Below are positions 1 to 5,726 of a stretch of 6,605 nucleotides of DNA, one piece after another. Numbering within the stretch: position 1 is the first letter of the stretch; the number at the start of each line of letters is the position of its first letter. Below the pieces are notes generated by a model. The model saw only the letters and a program-made list of their open reading frames with translations, had not been told where the DNA came from and searched no databases. Source of the stretch: Ruminococcaceae bacterium UBA1772 (GTDB taxonomy: Bacteria > Bacillota > Clostridia > Oscillospirales > Acutalibacteraceae). The translations under genes were made by a program, and so were the position numbers. The stretch lies in contig DCGS01000096.1 of the NCBI GenBank assembly GCA_002314645.1, positions 1-6,605 of the forward strand. Reading direction: 5' to 3'.

Positions 1-449
1 GACCAGGTGGTATAACACCAGATGAGCTTGAATATGTTTTGGGGGAACTTGAAATAGATAAAGCAGTTCTTTCAGAACTTGAAGAAAATGAGGTAGTCGC
101 ATCTCCTGGAATGAAGTACAAGCACTACTCTCCAAACGCAGAGGTTTTTATAGTTGAGGGTAGTTCTAAGGCGTTTGCCGAATACGTAAACTCGGCATCA
201 GAAAAAGAATCTGGAGTATTTGCTCTTGCTTTTTCTGAGGATGAGGCATTCCTTAATTGTGAAAAAATTTCTTTTGGAGAAAAAGATGATGATATGGCTC
301 ATGCAAGCAAGCTTTTTGCAGCACTTCGTGAGTTTGATGAACTAGGAGCAAAAAAGGTTTTTGTTCATTCTCCAGAATATGACGGAGTAGGTCTTGCGGT
401 TATGAATCGCCTTCTTCGTTCTGCAGAACATAGAATTATTAAGTTATAA
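1..449 (+). CDS. ywlC: L-threonylcarbamoyladenylate synthase (Sua5/YwlC family), 3' part only
   Basis: The 5' end lies outside the window. The frame is open from base 3 and stops with TAA at 447-449, giving 148 visible codons. An in-frame TTG at 39 is not the start, because family-like sequence (PGGITPDELEYVLGE) is already read upstream of it. Known role: the enzyme makes threonylcarbamoyl-AMP from threonine, bicarbonate and ATP in the cytoplasm for the tRNA t6A37 modification. What is seen: the end of the YrdC-like catalytic domain, then the interdomain linker motif SPGMKYKHYSP (encoded about 102-134), then an extra C-terminal domain of roughly 100 residues with VFIVEG and VGLAVMNRLLRSA. That extra domain separates the long Sua5/YwlC form from the short TsaC form. 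The catalytic core is not visible. coaE follows after 12 nt and is probably co-transcribed. The family assignment is firm because the linker motif is diagnostic. Confidence 0.9.
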   Translation, partial: PGGITPDELEYVLGELEIDKAVLSELEENEVVASPGMKYKHYSPNAEVFIVEGSSKAFAEYVNSASEKESGVFALAFSEDEAFLNCEKISFGEKDDDMAHASKLFAALREFDELGAKKVFVHSPEYDGVGLAVMNRLLRSAEHRIIKL

Positions 450-461
450 ACGAGGTTTAAT

Positions 462-1088
462 ATGAGAAGAGCAATAGTAGTTGGCCTTACAGGTACAACT
501 GGTGCGGGAAAATCAACAGTTGGCGAAATGCTAAAAAAATATGGTTACGCTGTAATAGATGCAGACAAAATTGCATCGCTCGTTTTGGAAAAGGGTTCAC
601 CTGTTTTAAAGCAGATTGCGGATACATTTGGTGAAGATGTTTTATTTGAGGATGGCACTTTAAATAGAAAACTTCTAGCAGAACGCGCATTTAGTTCTGC
701 ACAAAACACATCAGTTTTAAATCAGCTTACACATCCTGAAATTGTTCGACTCATTATGAAGAAGGTTCAGGGTGAATTCTTTAATGGCTATGAGGCTGTA
801 ATTCTTGATGCCCCACAGCTTTTTGAAAGTGGTCTCGACAAGAAATGCAATTTTATTATTTCAGTTACTGCATCGCCAGAGACAAGAATGAAAAGAATTA
901 TGGAAAGAGATGGCATTTCTTCTGAAGCCGCTCAAAGACGTATGAAGGTTCAGCTTGATGATTCATTCTTTAGACAGAATTGTGACGTTGTAATTGTAAA
1001 TGAAGACAATACTGATGATCTTAAGAAACAAGTACTTTACACAGCAAGATTAATTGAAGAAAAAATAAGTGGAGAAAAGGTTCAATAA
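462..1088 (+). CDS. coaE: dephospho-CoA kinase
   Basis: A 208-residue protein, the normal length for CoaE. It catalyses the final step of coenzyme A synthesis, ATP-dependent phosphorylation of the 3'-hydroxyl of dephospho-CoA, in the cytoplasm. Visible motifs in order: Walker A G-T-T-G-A-G-K-S-T at residues 11-19; the D-A-D motif at 33-35, whose first Asp is the usual catalytic base; L-N-Q-L-T-H-P-E-I at 86-94, the substrate-binding helix signature; and D-A-P-Q-L-F-E at 116-122, where the family usually has D-x-P-L-L-F-E. A late Q-L-D-D segment and the VVIVN strand match the family's C-terminal part. The ATG at 462 has GAGG at 452-455, 6 nt upstream. The stop codon shares one base with the next gene's start (TAATG at 1086-1090), which suggests translational coupling. 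I see no defect. The assignment is very secure. Confidence 0.96.
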   Translation: MRRAIVVGLTGTTGAGKSTVGEMLKKYGYAVIDADKIASLVLEKGSPVLKQIADTFGEDVLFEDGTLNRKLLAERAFSSAQNTSVLNQLTHPEIVRLIMKKVQGEFFNGYEAVILDAPQLFESGLDKKCNFIISVTASPETRMKRIMERDGISSEAAQRRMKVQLDDSFFRQNCDVVIVNEDNTDDLKKQVLYTARLIEEKISGEKVQ

Positions 1089-1633
1089 TGAGAAAAAAGA
1101 TATTTATTGTTCTCATTTGTGTATTAACTATTGGCATACTTTCAGCAGTTGTGAGCAAAATAGTAATAAAGGAATTGCACCCGAAAAAGTATGAGGATTT
1201 AGTTGTTAAATACTCGTCTGAGTATGGTGTTCCAGAAAACTTATTGTTCGCAATCATTAAAACAGAAAGCGGATTTGATGAGAATGCTCGTTCTGGAGCG
1301 GGTGCTTTAGGTCTTACACAAATTACAGAGGACACATTTAATTGGCTCCAGACAAAAACTGGAGAAAAATATGAATTCGAGGATTTGAAGAATCCTGAGG
1401 TTTCAATTAAATATGGTGCGTTTTTCATTTCAATGCTTTTAAAAGAGTTTGAAAATACGGACACAGCAATTGCGGCATACCACGCGGGTCGTGGACAAGT
1501 AAACGCCTGGCTTAAAAATCCTGAAATATCTTCTGATGGAAAAACTTTAGACACCATTCCAATAGTGGCAACTGACCATTATGTATTTAAAGTGAATCGC
1601 GCTGTAAACATATATACAAATCTTTATGATTAA
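1088..1633 (+). CDS. membrane-anchored lytic transglycosylase (SLT domain)
   Basis: A 181-residue protein predicted to cleave the MurNAc-GlcNAc bond of peptidoglycan with formation of 1,6-anhydroMurNAc. A single hydrophobic segment at residues 5-27, with basic residues before it and no lipobox, points to an N-terminal membrane anchor or uncleaved signal with the enzyme outside. The SLT motifs are present: catalytic glutamate E60 in IIKTESGF, then GALGLTQI at 72-79 (usually GxxGLMQ), then AYHAGRGQVNAWL at 130-142 (usually AYNAGxGxVxxWL), and a C-terminal VNRAVNIY. Two family positions are changed, H132 for the usual Asn and T77 for the usual Met, but the catalytic Glu is intact. The start overlaps the coaE stop by one base, with an AAAGG sequence ending 7 nt upstream. 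It sits between coaE and an aminopeptidase gene, so this is operonic packing, not a wall-synthesis cluster. The family is secure; the specific subfamily is not. Confidence 0.92.
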   Translation: MRKKIFIVLICVLTIGILSAVVSKIVIKELHPKKYEDLVVKYSSEYGVPENLLFAIIKTESGFDENARSGAGALGLTQITEDTFNWLQTKTGEKYEFEDLKNPEVSIKYGAFFISMLLKEFENTDTAIAAYHAGRGQVNAWLKNPEISSDGKTLDTIPIVATDHYVFKVNRAVNIYTNLYD

Positions 1634-1634
1634 T

Positions 1635-1640
1635 GGAGGA
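1635..1640 (+). promoter_or_regulatory. ribosome binding site that sets the aminopeptidase start
   Basis: GGAGGA lies 6 nt before the ATG at 1647. It argues for that start over the in-frame ATG at 1626, which lies inside the end of the transglycosylase gene, has no such site before it, and would put MINGGIK ahead of the protein by translating the binding site itself. Confidence 0.85.
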
Positions 1641-1646
1641 ATAAAA

Positions 1647-3053
1647 ATGGCTGACAAGAAGACAGAGGCTGAGCTTTTAAAAGAGAAGCTTTGCTATGAA
1701 CCAAAGAATGCATACAAAGAAATGTCAGATGACGAAATTAAGAAGTCAGACGCTTTTTGCAAGGACTATGAGGACTTCATGAATGCTGCAAAGACAGAGC
1801 GTGAAGTTACATGCTTTATGAAGACAGAAGCTGAAAAGAATGGCTTCACACCTTTTGACAAATCAAAGAAATATAAGGCTGGGGACAAGGTATATAGAAT
1901 TAACAGAGACAAGTGCATAATCCTCTGCGTATTCGGCCAGAATGATATAAGCGAGGGCGTAAAGCTTGCTGCCGCTCACATTGATTCTCCAAGACTTGAC
2001 CTTAAGCCAAACCCACTCTATGAGTCAGAGGAAATTGCACTTTTCAAGACTCATTACTATGGTGGAATTAAGAAGTATCAGTGGACAGCCATTCCTCTTT
2101 CACTTCATGGTGTAGTAGTTAAGGGCGATGGAACCTCTGTAACAGTAAATATTGGTGAAGATCCAGCCGACCCACAGTTTGTTGTAACTGACCTTCTTCC
2201 ACACCTTGCAAGAGAGCAAGAAAAGAGAACTCTTGGTGAAGGCGTAAAGGGAGAGGAACTCAATCTTCTCATTGGTAGCCGTCCATTCAAGGATGACAAG
2301 GGCTCTGAACTTGTTAAGCTTAACATTCTAAAAATTCTCAATGAGAAATACGGAATTGTTGAAAAGGACTTCCAGTCAGCTGAACTTGAAATTGTTCCGG
2401 CATTTAGAGCTACCGACATTGGCTTTGACAGAAGTATGATTGGTGCTTATGGTCATGACGACAAGGTTTGTGCATATCCTGCTGCAAGAGCTGCTTTTGA
2501 CGTTAAGAATCCAAAGTACACTGTAGTTACAGTTCTTACAGATAAGGAAGAAATTGGTTCGGAAGGTAACACAGGCCTTAATTCTTCATATCTTAAGTAT
2601 TTTATTTATGATATTGCTGAAATGTTTGGAGCAAACGGAAGAGATGTTCTTTCAAAGAGTGAATGTCTTTCTGCAGACGTAAACGCTGCATATGATCCAA
2701 CATTCCCAGATGTAATGGAAAGAAAGAATGCAAGCTTTATTAACAAGGGTGTTGTAATTACAAAGTACACAGGTGCTAGAGGTAAATCTTCAACATCTGA
2801 CGCAAGTGCTGAATTCATGGGCAAAATTAGAAATCTCCTTGATTCAAACAATGTAATTTGGCAGACAGGCGAACTTGGTAAGGTTGACGCTGGTGGCGGC
2901 GGAACAGTTGCAATGTATATTGCAGCTCTCAATGTTGACGTAGTTGACCTTGGTGTTCCAGTTCTTTCAATGCACGCACCATTTGAAGTTGTTGCTAAAA
3001 CAGATGTCTATATGGCATATAGAGCAATTTATGAGTTTTATAATATGAAATAA
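1647..3053 (+). CDS. M18 family zinc aminopeptidase (aspartyl aminopeptidase / aminopeptidase I type)
   Basis: A 468-residue cytoplasmic metallo-aminopeptidase, the usual M18 length. Enzymes of this family remove N-terminal residues, often acidic ones, from peptides using two metal ions and usually form large dodecamers. The metal and catalytic signatures are all visible: H111 and D113 in AAHIDSPRLDLKPNP; the GHDDKV motif at 269-274; the Glu pair E301-E302 in DKEEIGSEGN; D344 in SADVNAAYDP; and H443 in SMHAPFEV. The C-terminal helix VYMAYRAIYEFY is also typical. The start is set by GGAGGA at 1635-1640. The gene begins 13 nt after the transglycosylase stop and is the last gene of the run, ending just before a strong hairpin terminator. 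Lysine is mostly AAG here, while the upstream genes use more AAA; this may reflect higher expression and gives no sign of transfer. Substrate preference cannot be read from the sequence. Confidence 0.95.
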   Translation: MADKKTEAELLKEKLCYEPKNAYKEMSDDEIKKSDAFCKDYEDFMNAAKTEREVTCFMKTEAEKNGFTPFDKSKKYKAGDKVYRINRDKCIILCVFGQNDISEGVKLAAAHIDSPRLDLKPNPLYESEEIALFKTHYYGGIKKYQWTAIPLSLHGVVVKGDGTSVTVNIGEDPADPQFVVTDLLPHLAREQEKRTLGEGVKGEELNLLIGSRPFKDDKGSELVKLNILKILNEKYGIVEKDFQSAELEIVPAFRATDIGFDRSMIGAYGHDDKVCAYPAARAAFDVKNPKYTVVTVLTDKEEIGSEGNTGLNSSYLKYFIYDIAEMFGANGRDVLSKSECLSADVNAAYDPTFPDVMERKNASFINKGVVITKYTGARGKSSTSDASAEFMGKIRNLLDSNNVIWQTGELGKVDAGGGGTVAMYIAALNVDVVDLGVPVLSMHAPFEVVAKTDVYMAYRAIYEFYNMK

Positions 3054-3055
3054 GA

Positions 3056-3085
3056 AAAAGCAGGACTCGTTTGAGTCCTGCTTTT
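3056..3085. terminator. shared bidirectional intrinsic terminator
   Basis: A perfect 13-bp stem (3056-3068 with 3073-3085) closes a 4-nt loop. The core is GCAGGACTC/GAGTCCTGC, flanked by AAAA on the left and TTTT on the right, so each strand reads a stem followed by a T-rich run. It fills the 30-nt gap between two convergent genes. Its right edge overlaps the stop codon of the - strand ATPase gene (3084-3086). Confidence 0.93.
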
Positions 3086-3758
3086 ATATTTCCGAACTGA
3101 AGAATTCAAGAAATTCTTTTGTTTCTGGTTTTGTAGGTGAGTTTAGAATTTCTTCTGAACTTCCACTTTCAAGTATTTTACCGTCTTTCATAAATATTAC
3201 TTCATCAGCAAGGCGTCTTGCTTGATTAACTGAGTGCGTAACCATAATTATGGTTGCGTTTGTTTTTTTCTTGTATTTCTTAATAAGGGCCTCTGACAGA
3301 AGTGTGGATTCAATATCCATGGCTGCTGTTGGCTCGTCAAGAAGGATGATATCTGAGCCTGAAAGGAAAATGCGGCAAAGCGCCATTCTTGCAGTTTCAC
3401 CACCAGAGAGTTTTGAGGCGTTTTGATTCATTAGGTGGTCAATTTTCATTTCAGAAAGATATTCTTTTGCAAGATTTAAGTCTTCTGCCTTGTTTTTAGC
3501 TGTAAGCATTACGTTCTTTAAAACGGTTGTTTTGAAGGCGTAATTTTTTTGTGGCATGTATGCAAGTGTTTTGTTTTCCAAGATTACTTCTGGCTTTTCA
3601 CTTGGTTTAAGTGTGCCTGCAATTACTTTTAGGAATGTTGATTTTCCTGAGCCGTTTGCACCAATAATTGCATATATTTTTCCTGGCTCAAATGAGAATT
3701 CATTTATATTTAGTACGGTTTTTTCACCGTACATTTTTTTCAAGTTTTTAACTATCAT
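3084..3758 (-). CDS. tupC: tungstate ABC transporter ATP-binding protein
   Basis: A 224-residue ABC ATPase with every hallmark: Walker A GANGSGKST at 33-41, Q-loop Q70 in YMPQK, signature LSGGE at 117-121, Walker B IILLDE at 137-142 with catalytic E142, and switch H175 in MVTHS. It would sit on the inner face of the membrane as a dimer and power TupB. The ATPase sequence alone does not fix the substrate. The tungstate call comes from the permease and binding protein encoded directly upstream. Its ATG overlaps the tupB stop as ATGA (3755-3758), so the two are probably translationally coupled. The protein lacks the extra C-terminal regulatory domain found in many molybdate ATPases (ModC), which agrees with the shorter Tup type. 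The stop codon lies inside the shared terminator stem. Confidence 0.9.
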   Translation of the reverse strand: MIVKNLKKMYGEKTVLNINEFSFEPGKIYAIIGANGSGKSTFLKVIAGTLKPSEKPEVILENKTLAYMPQKNYAFKTTVLKNVMLTAKNKAEDLNLAKEYLSEMKIDHLMNQNASKLSGGETARMALCRIFLSGSDIILLDEPTAAMDIESTLLSEALIKKYKKKTNATIIMVTHSVNQARRLADEVIFMKDGKILESGSSEEILNSPTKPETKEFLEFFSSEI

Positions 3759-4444
3759 TTTTCAGCCACCCTTTCTGAGAAAACATGAACAATTATGTTC
3801 ACGAGTAAGGAAATGAGCATGAGAATGATACCAAGAGACATTGCTCTTGTGAAGTCTCCACGACTTGTGTAGTTCATAATGGCGGTTGTCATTACGTTTG
3901 TCTTATACACAATGGCGCCACCTACCATAGATACAGCACCAACTTCTGCAATAGATCTTGCAAAGCCAACAAGGTAGGTTGAAAGAATTTGATATTTACA
4001 TTCAGTAAGAGTAAGGGTCATAGTTTTCCATCTTGAAAGTCCAAGGCCCTTTGTTGTTTCAAGAATGTCTGGAGCCATGCTTGAAAGGAAGGTTTCTGTG
4101 TTTGCGGCAACAATAGGGGTAATGAGAATTACCTGTGCAATTACCATACCTGAAACAGTGTAAAGAAGTTCTAAATGTCTAAGCGGACCAACCCCAGAGA
4201 ACAATATGTAACAGATAAGACCACATACTACTGGTGGCATACCCATAAGGGTTCTGTTTAGGACTATAAGTCCTTTTTTACCAGGGAATTTTGCCAATGA
4301 CAAAAAAGCCCCAAGTGGCACTCCTAGAAGGAGTGCCACAATGGAACTTGAAAAGCACATTCTTAATGTAACACTTATTATGTTTTGAAGCATGCTATCA
4401 TGTGAAAGCATAAGCTCTATGGCTTTTTCAATAATGTTCTGCAT
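3755..4444 (-). CDS. tupB: tungstate ABC transporter permease
   Basis: A 229-residue inner-membrane protein with about five hydrophobic segments (near residues 21-50, 60-83, 93-117, 152-180 and 201-222). The EAA-type cytoplasmic loop that docks to the ATPase is at about 129-146 (ETTKGLGLSRWKTMTLTL). The stretch FARSIAEVGAVSMVGGAI at 161-178, followed by NVMTTAIMNYTSRGDF, is characteristic of TupB/WtpB-type tungstate permeases. Together with the TupA-like neighbour this supports tungstate over molybdate, though neither can be excluded from sequence. It starts 24 nt after the tupA stop and ends overlapping tupC by 4 nt. No Shine-Dalgarno sequence is visible before the ATG at 4444, so translation may rely on ribosomes arriving from tupA. 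Internal ATGs at residues 12 and 18 are alternatives, but they also lack good sites and would cut into the N-terminal region. Confidence 0.9.
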   Translation of the reverse strand: MQNIIEKAIELMLSHDSMLQNIISVTLRMCFSSSIVALLLGVPLGAFLSLAKFPGKKGLIVLNRTLMGMPPVVCGLICYILFSGVGPLRHLELLYTVSGMVIAQVILITPIVAANTETFLSSMAPDILETTKGLGLSRWKTMTLTLTECKYQILSTYLVGFARSIAEVGAVSMVGGAIVYKTNVMTTAIMNYTSRGDFTRAMSLGIILMLISLLVNIIVHVFSERVAEK

Positions 4445-4468
4445 AAGAATATGATGTTAAATTTTAGA

Positions 4469-5488
4469 TTATTTGTCAAGACCTGCAAGGAACTCGTCAT
4501 AGTTCTTTGAAGCTGTGAGGTATGTAGCCTTATCTGTGAAGAGGTAAGCACCCATTTCATCAGCCATCTTAATGCAAGCGCCCATACCAGCGTTAGCTGA
4601 TACGTACCAATCTGTGTAATCCTTTGCAGATTCAGCATCTGTTGTAATGCCGAGAGCTTCTGGCCAGTGCTTGATTTCAGCCTTATGTGTACCAGACTCG
4701 TCACCACGTGAAACGAACTTGTACTTTCCGTCAGCAATCTTAGCGAATGCATCGTTTACGTCTGAAGCAGTCTTAACGCCAGCTGGGTCAGCAGCAGGTC
4801 CTACAAGTACAAAGTAGTTGTACATGAATGTAAGTCTTTCAGCTGTCATACCGTCGATGATTCTAGCAAATCCGTCAGTAACGAATTCTTCTTCTGAAGC
4901 CTTAGCGTGAACGAGGATAAGGTCGGCATTACCCATCTTTGCGTTTGCAATAGCCTTACCAGTACCAGCAGATGTAACTTCTACCTTGTAACCGTAAGCG
5001 TTTTCAAACATTGGAAGGATTGTATCAAGAAGACCAGAGTCCTTAACTGATGTTGTTGTTGAAAGACGGATTGTCTTTGTTTCATCAGTAGCCTTCTGGA
5101 TTTCTTTAGTTGACTTTGGAGCGTCATCTTTAACTGTGAAGAGGTTTACACCAAACTTTTCTGTGCCGTATTCTCCACAAGCCTTGAGACCTTCTTCTGA
5201 AAGGAGCCAGTTGATGAATGCGTCAGCACCTGCTGTGTTGATCTTAACGTCTGAAACTGCGTTTCCGTCAGCGTCAACCCACTTAGCATCTGGGTTTACA
5301 GCAATTGCTGTGTAGTTGTTGATGAGACCTTCGTCTTCTTCCATGAGAATTTCAAGGCCGAGTTTCTTTGCTTCTGTTGGAGCTGTTGTTGTCTCGTCAT
5401 CTGCAGCTGGAGCCTTTGAGCAAGCAGCAAGAGAAAGAGCCATAACAAGAGCCATAACAAGAGCTACGAGTTTTGCGATTTTTTTCAT
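4469..5488 (-). CDS. tupA: tungstate-binding lipoprotein, TupA-like with permuted domain order
   Basis: A 339-residue extracytoplasmic solute-binding protein that would deliver tungstate to TupBC. The lipoprotein signal at residues 1-23 ends in LSLAAC, so C23 would be lipidated and the protein tethered outside the membrane. A Thr/Ala/Glu-rich linker follows (24-42). From residue 139 it reads as a TupA N-terminus: STTTSVKDSGLLD (143-155), SAGTGKA (173-179), NADLILVHAKASEEEFV (187-203), MYNYFVLVGP (222-231), SRGDESGTHK (260-269), GMGACIKMAD (301-310), GAYLFTDKATYL (313-324). These include the usual oxyanion-binding TTTS and SRGD motifs. The protein stops soon after, at FLAGLDK. The family's usual C-terminal part (LEILMEEDEGLINNY, AIAVNP, AFINWLLSEEG, KFGVNLFTV) lies instead at about 45-118, before the core. 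The ATG at 5488 is chosen because AAGGAG lies 8 nt upstream; a TTG at 5521 in the same frame has no such support. First gene of the operon, behind a riboswitch-like leader. Confidence 0.9.
   Translation of the reverse strand: MKKIAKLVALVMALVMALSLAACSKAPAADDETTTAPTEAKKLGLEILMEEDEGLINNYTAIAVNPDAKWVDADGNAVSDVKINTAGADAFINWLLSEEGLKACGEYGTEKFGVNLFTVKDDAPKSTKEIQKATDETKTIRLSTTTSVKDSGLLDTILPMFENAYGYKVEVTSAGTGKAIANAKMGNADLILVHAKASEEEFVTDGFARIIDGMTAERLTFMYNYFVLVGPAADPAGVKTASDVNDAFAKIADGKYKFVSRGDESGTHKAEIKHWPEALGITTDAESAKDYTDWYVSANAGMGACIKMADEMGAYLFTDKATYLTASKNYDEFLAGLDK
5135..5362 (-). other. relocated C-terminal segment of the TupA fold
   Basis: This encodes residues about 43-118 of the binding protein. 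In ordinary TupA proteins the order after GAYxLTDRATYL is roughly LEILVEGDxxLxNPYxVIAVNP, then a helix AxxFIDWLxSxEGQ, then FGxxLF. Here GLEILMEEDEGLINNY, TAIAVNP, INTAGADAFINWLLSEEG and KFGVNLFTV match that C-terminal block in order, but they precede the TTTS core. The true C-terminus lacks a second copy. The frame is continuous with the signal peptide and the core, with no frameshift. The family pattern is from memory; the order within this gene is read directly. Confidence 0.8.
5435..5464 (-). repeat. 12-bp tandem duplication in the signal peptide region
   Basis: Two perfect adjoining copies of a 12-bp unit (5439-5450 and 5451-5462, GCCATAACAAGA on the + strand), with partial matches on both sides. 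They encode the repeated ALVMALVMAL in the hydrophobic core of the TupA signal peptide (residues 9-18), so the repeat lengthens that core by one helical turn without changing the frame. Confidence 0.8.
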
Positions 5489-5496
5489 GTTAAAAT

Positions 5497-5502
5497 CTCC
5501 TT
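5497..5502 (-). promoter_or_regulatory. tupA ribosome binding site
   Basis: AAGGAG on the - strand, 8 nt before the ATG at 5488. It follows directly after the T-run of the leader terminator, so transcripts that terminate lack it. Confidence 0.85.
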
Positions 5503-5509
5503 TTTTAAA

Positions 5510-5552
5510 ATATAAAAACAAAACATGAGTACACCCAAAGGAATACTCATGT
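5510..5552 (-). terminator. leader (attenuator) terminator of the tup operon
   Basis: On the - strand a perfect 9-bp stem, ACATGAGTA with TACTCATGT (5544-5552 and 5523-5531), closes a 12-nt loop and is followed by TTTGTTTTTAT. It ends just before the tupA ribosome binding site, the classic place for a riboswitch-controlled terminator. The + strand has no matching T-run, so it acts only on the tup side. Confidence 0.82.
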
Positions 5553-5583
5553 CTAAAATACTATATACTAGACCAATTCCTTT
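5537..5583 (-). promoter_or_regulatory. candidate antiterminator hairpin of the tup leader
   Basis: An alternative fold of the leader. AAAGGAAU (5576-5583) pairs over 8 bp with AUUCCUUU (5537-5544), and inside it GUCUAG (5568-5573) pairs with UUAGAC (5551-5556), with a 2-by-6-nt internal loop between. The left arm takes bases that belong to the 3' strand of aptamer P1. The right arm takes bases from both ends of the terminator's 5' strand. It therefore excludes both other structures, as expected of an OFF-type switch. Pairing was found by eye; no energy was calculated. Confidence 0.6.
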
Positions 5584-5668
5584 CCATAATGGGAGGCAAT
5601 ACCGTTTCCAGTAAAACCCTGATTTACAACCATATCAAGAGACTAAGGTTAATAAATTCGAAATTAGG
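5573..5668 (-). promoter_or_regulatory. Moco/Tuco-type riboswitch aptamer in the tup leader
   Basis: A 96-nt structured leader element on the - strand. P1 pairs CCuAAUUUC (5660-5668) with GGAAUUGG (5573-5580), one bulge. A second arm pairs 5647-5657 with 5622-5631. Its tip has CCUUAG (5643-5648) facing UAUGG (5630-5634), closed by a small UC/GA hairpin; this is one base away from the standard 11-nt GAAA-tetraloop receptor CCUAAG/UAUGG. The next hairpin, ACUG-GAAA-CGGU (5601-5612), supplies a GAAA tetraloop. It is followed by GCCUCCC (5591-5597) and AAAGG. From memory, the Moco RNA motif has a GNRA loop with its receptor and this kind of conserved core, and it occurs before molybdate or tungstate transport and cofactor genes. 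A variant form was proposed to sense the tungsten cofactor. The gene context fits well. I could not run a covariance model. Confidence 0.78.
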
Positions 5669-5696
5669 TGTTTTTATGTTCTGTTTTACGCCGAAA

Positions 5697-5726
5697 ATCT
5701 TACCAAATAATAAGACCTGTTGTCAA
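5697..5726 (-). promoter_or_regulatory. tup operon promoter
   Basis: On the - strand a perfect -35 TTGACA (5721-5726), an 18-nt spacer and -10 TAAGAT (5697-5702), typical of the main sigma factor. Transcription would begin near 5690, giving a leader of about 200 nt that starts some 20 nt before the riboswitch aptamer. Confidence 0.72.

Noticed and set aside
1021..1557. A 178-codon open frame on the - strand
   Set aside because: It lies antisense across the end of coaE and most of the transglycosylase, whose motifs are clear; its translation resembles no family and it has no ribosome binding site.
1626..1646. Upstream ATG at 1626 as the aminopeptidase start
   Set aside because: It lies within the transglycosylase gene and would translate the GGAGGA site that clearly serves the ATG at 1647.
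2606..2932. Open frame of 108 codons on the - strand (a similar one lies at 2105-2419)
   Set aside because: Both lie inside the M18 aminopeptidase gene, whose metal-site motifs are encoded on the other strand.
4417..4752. A 111-codon - strand frame overlapping the end of the binding protein gene
   Set aside because: It was considered as a possible frameshifted C-terminus of TupA, but its translation has none of the expected LEILVEGD or IAVNP sequence, and tupA stops cleanly in its own frame.
5486..5550. Possible 21-codon leader peptide ending on the tupA start (ATG at 5550 on the - strand)
   Set aside because: It has no ribosome binding site; its ATG is inside the terminator stem and it has no run of regulatory codons.
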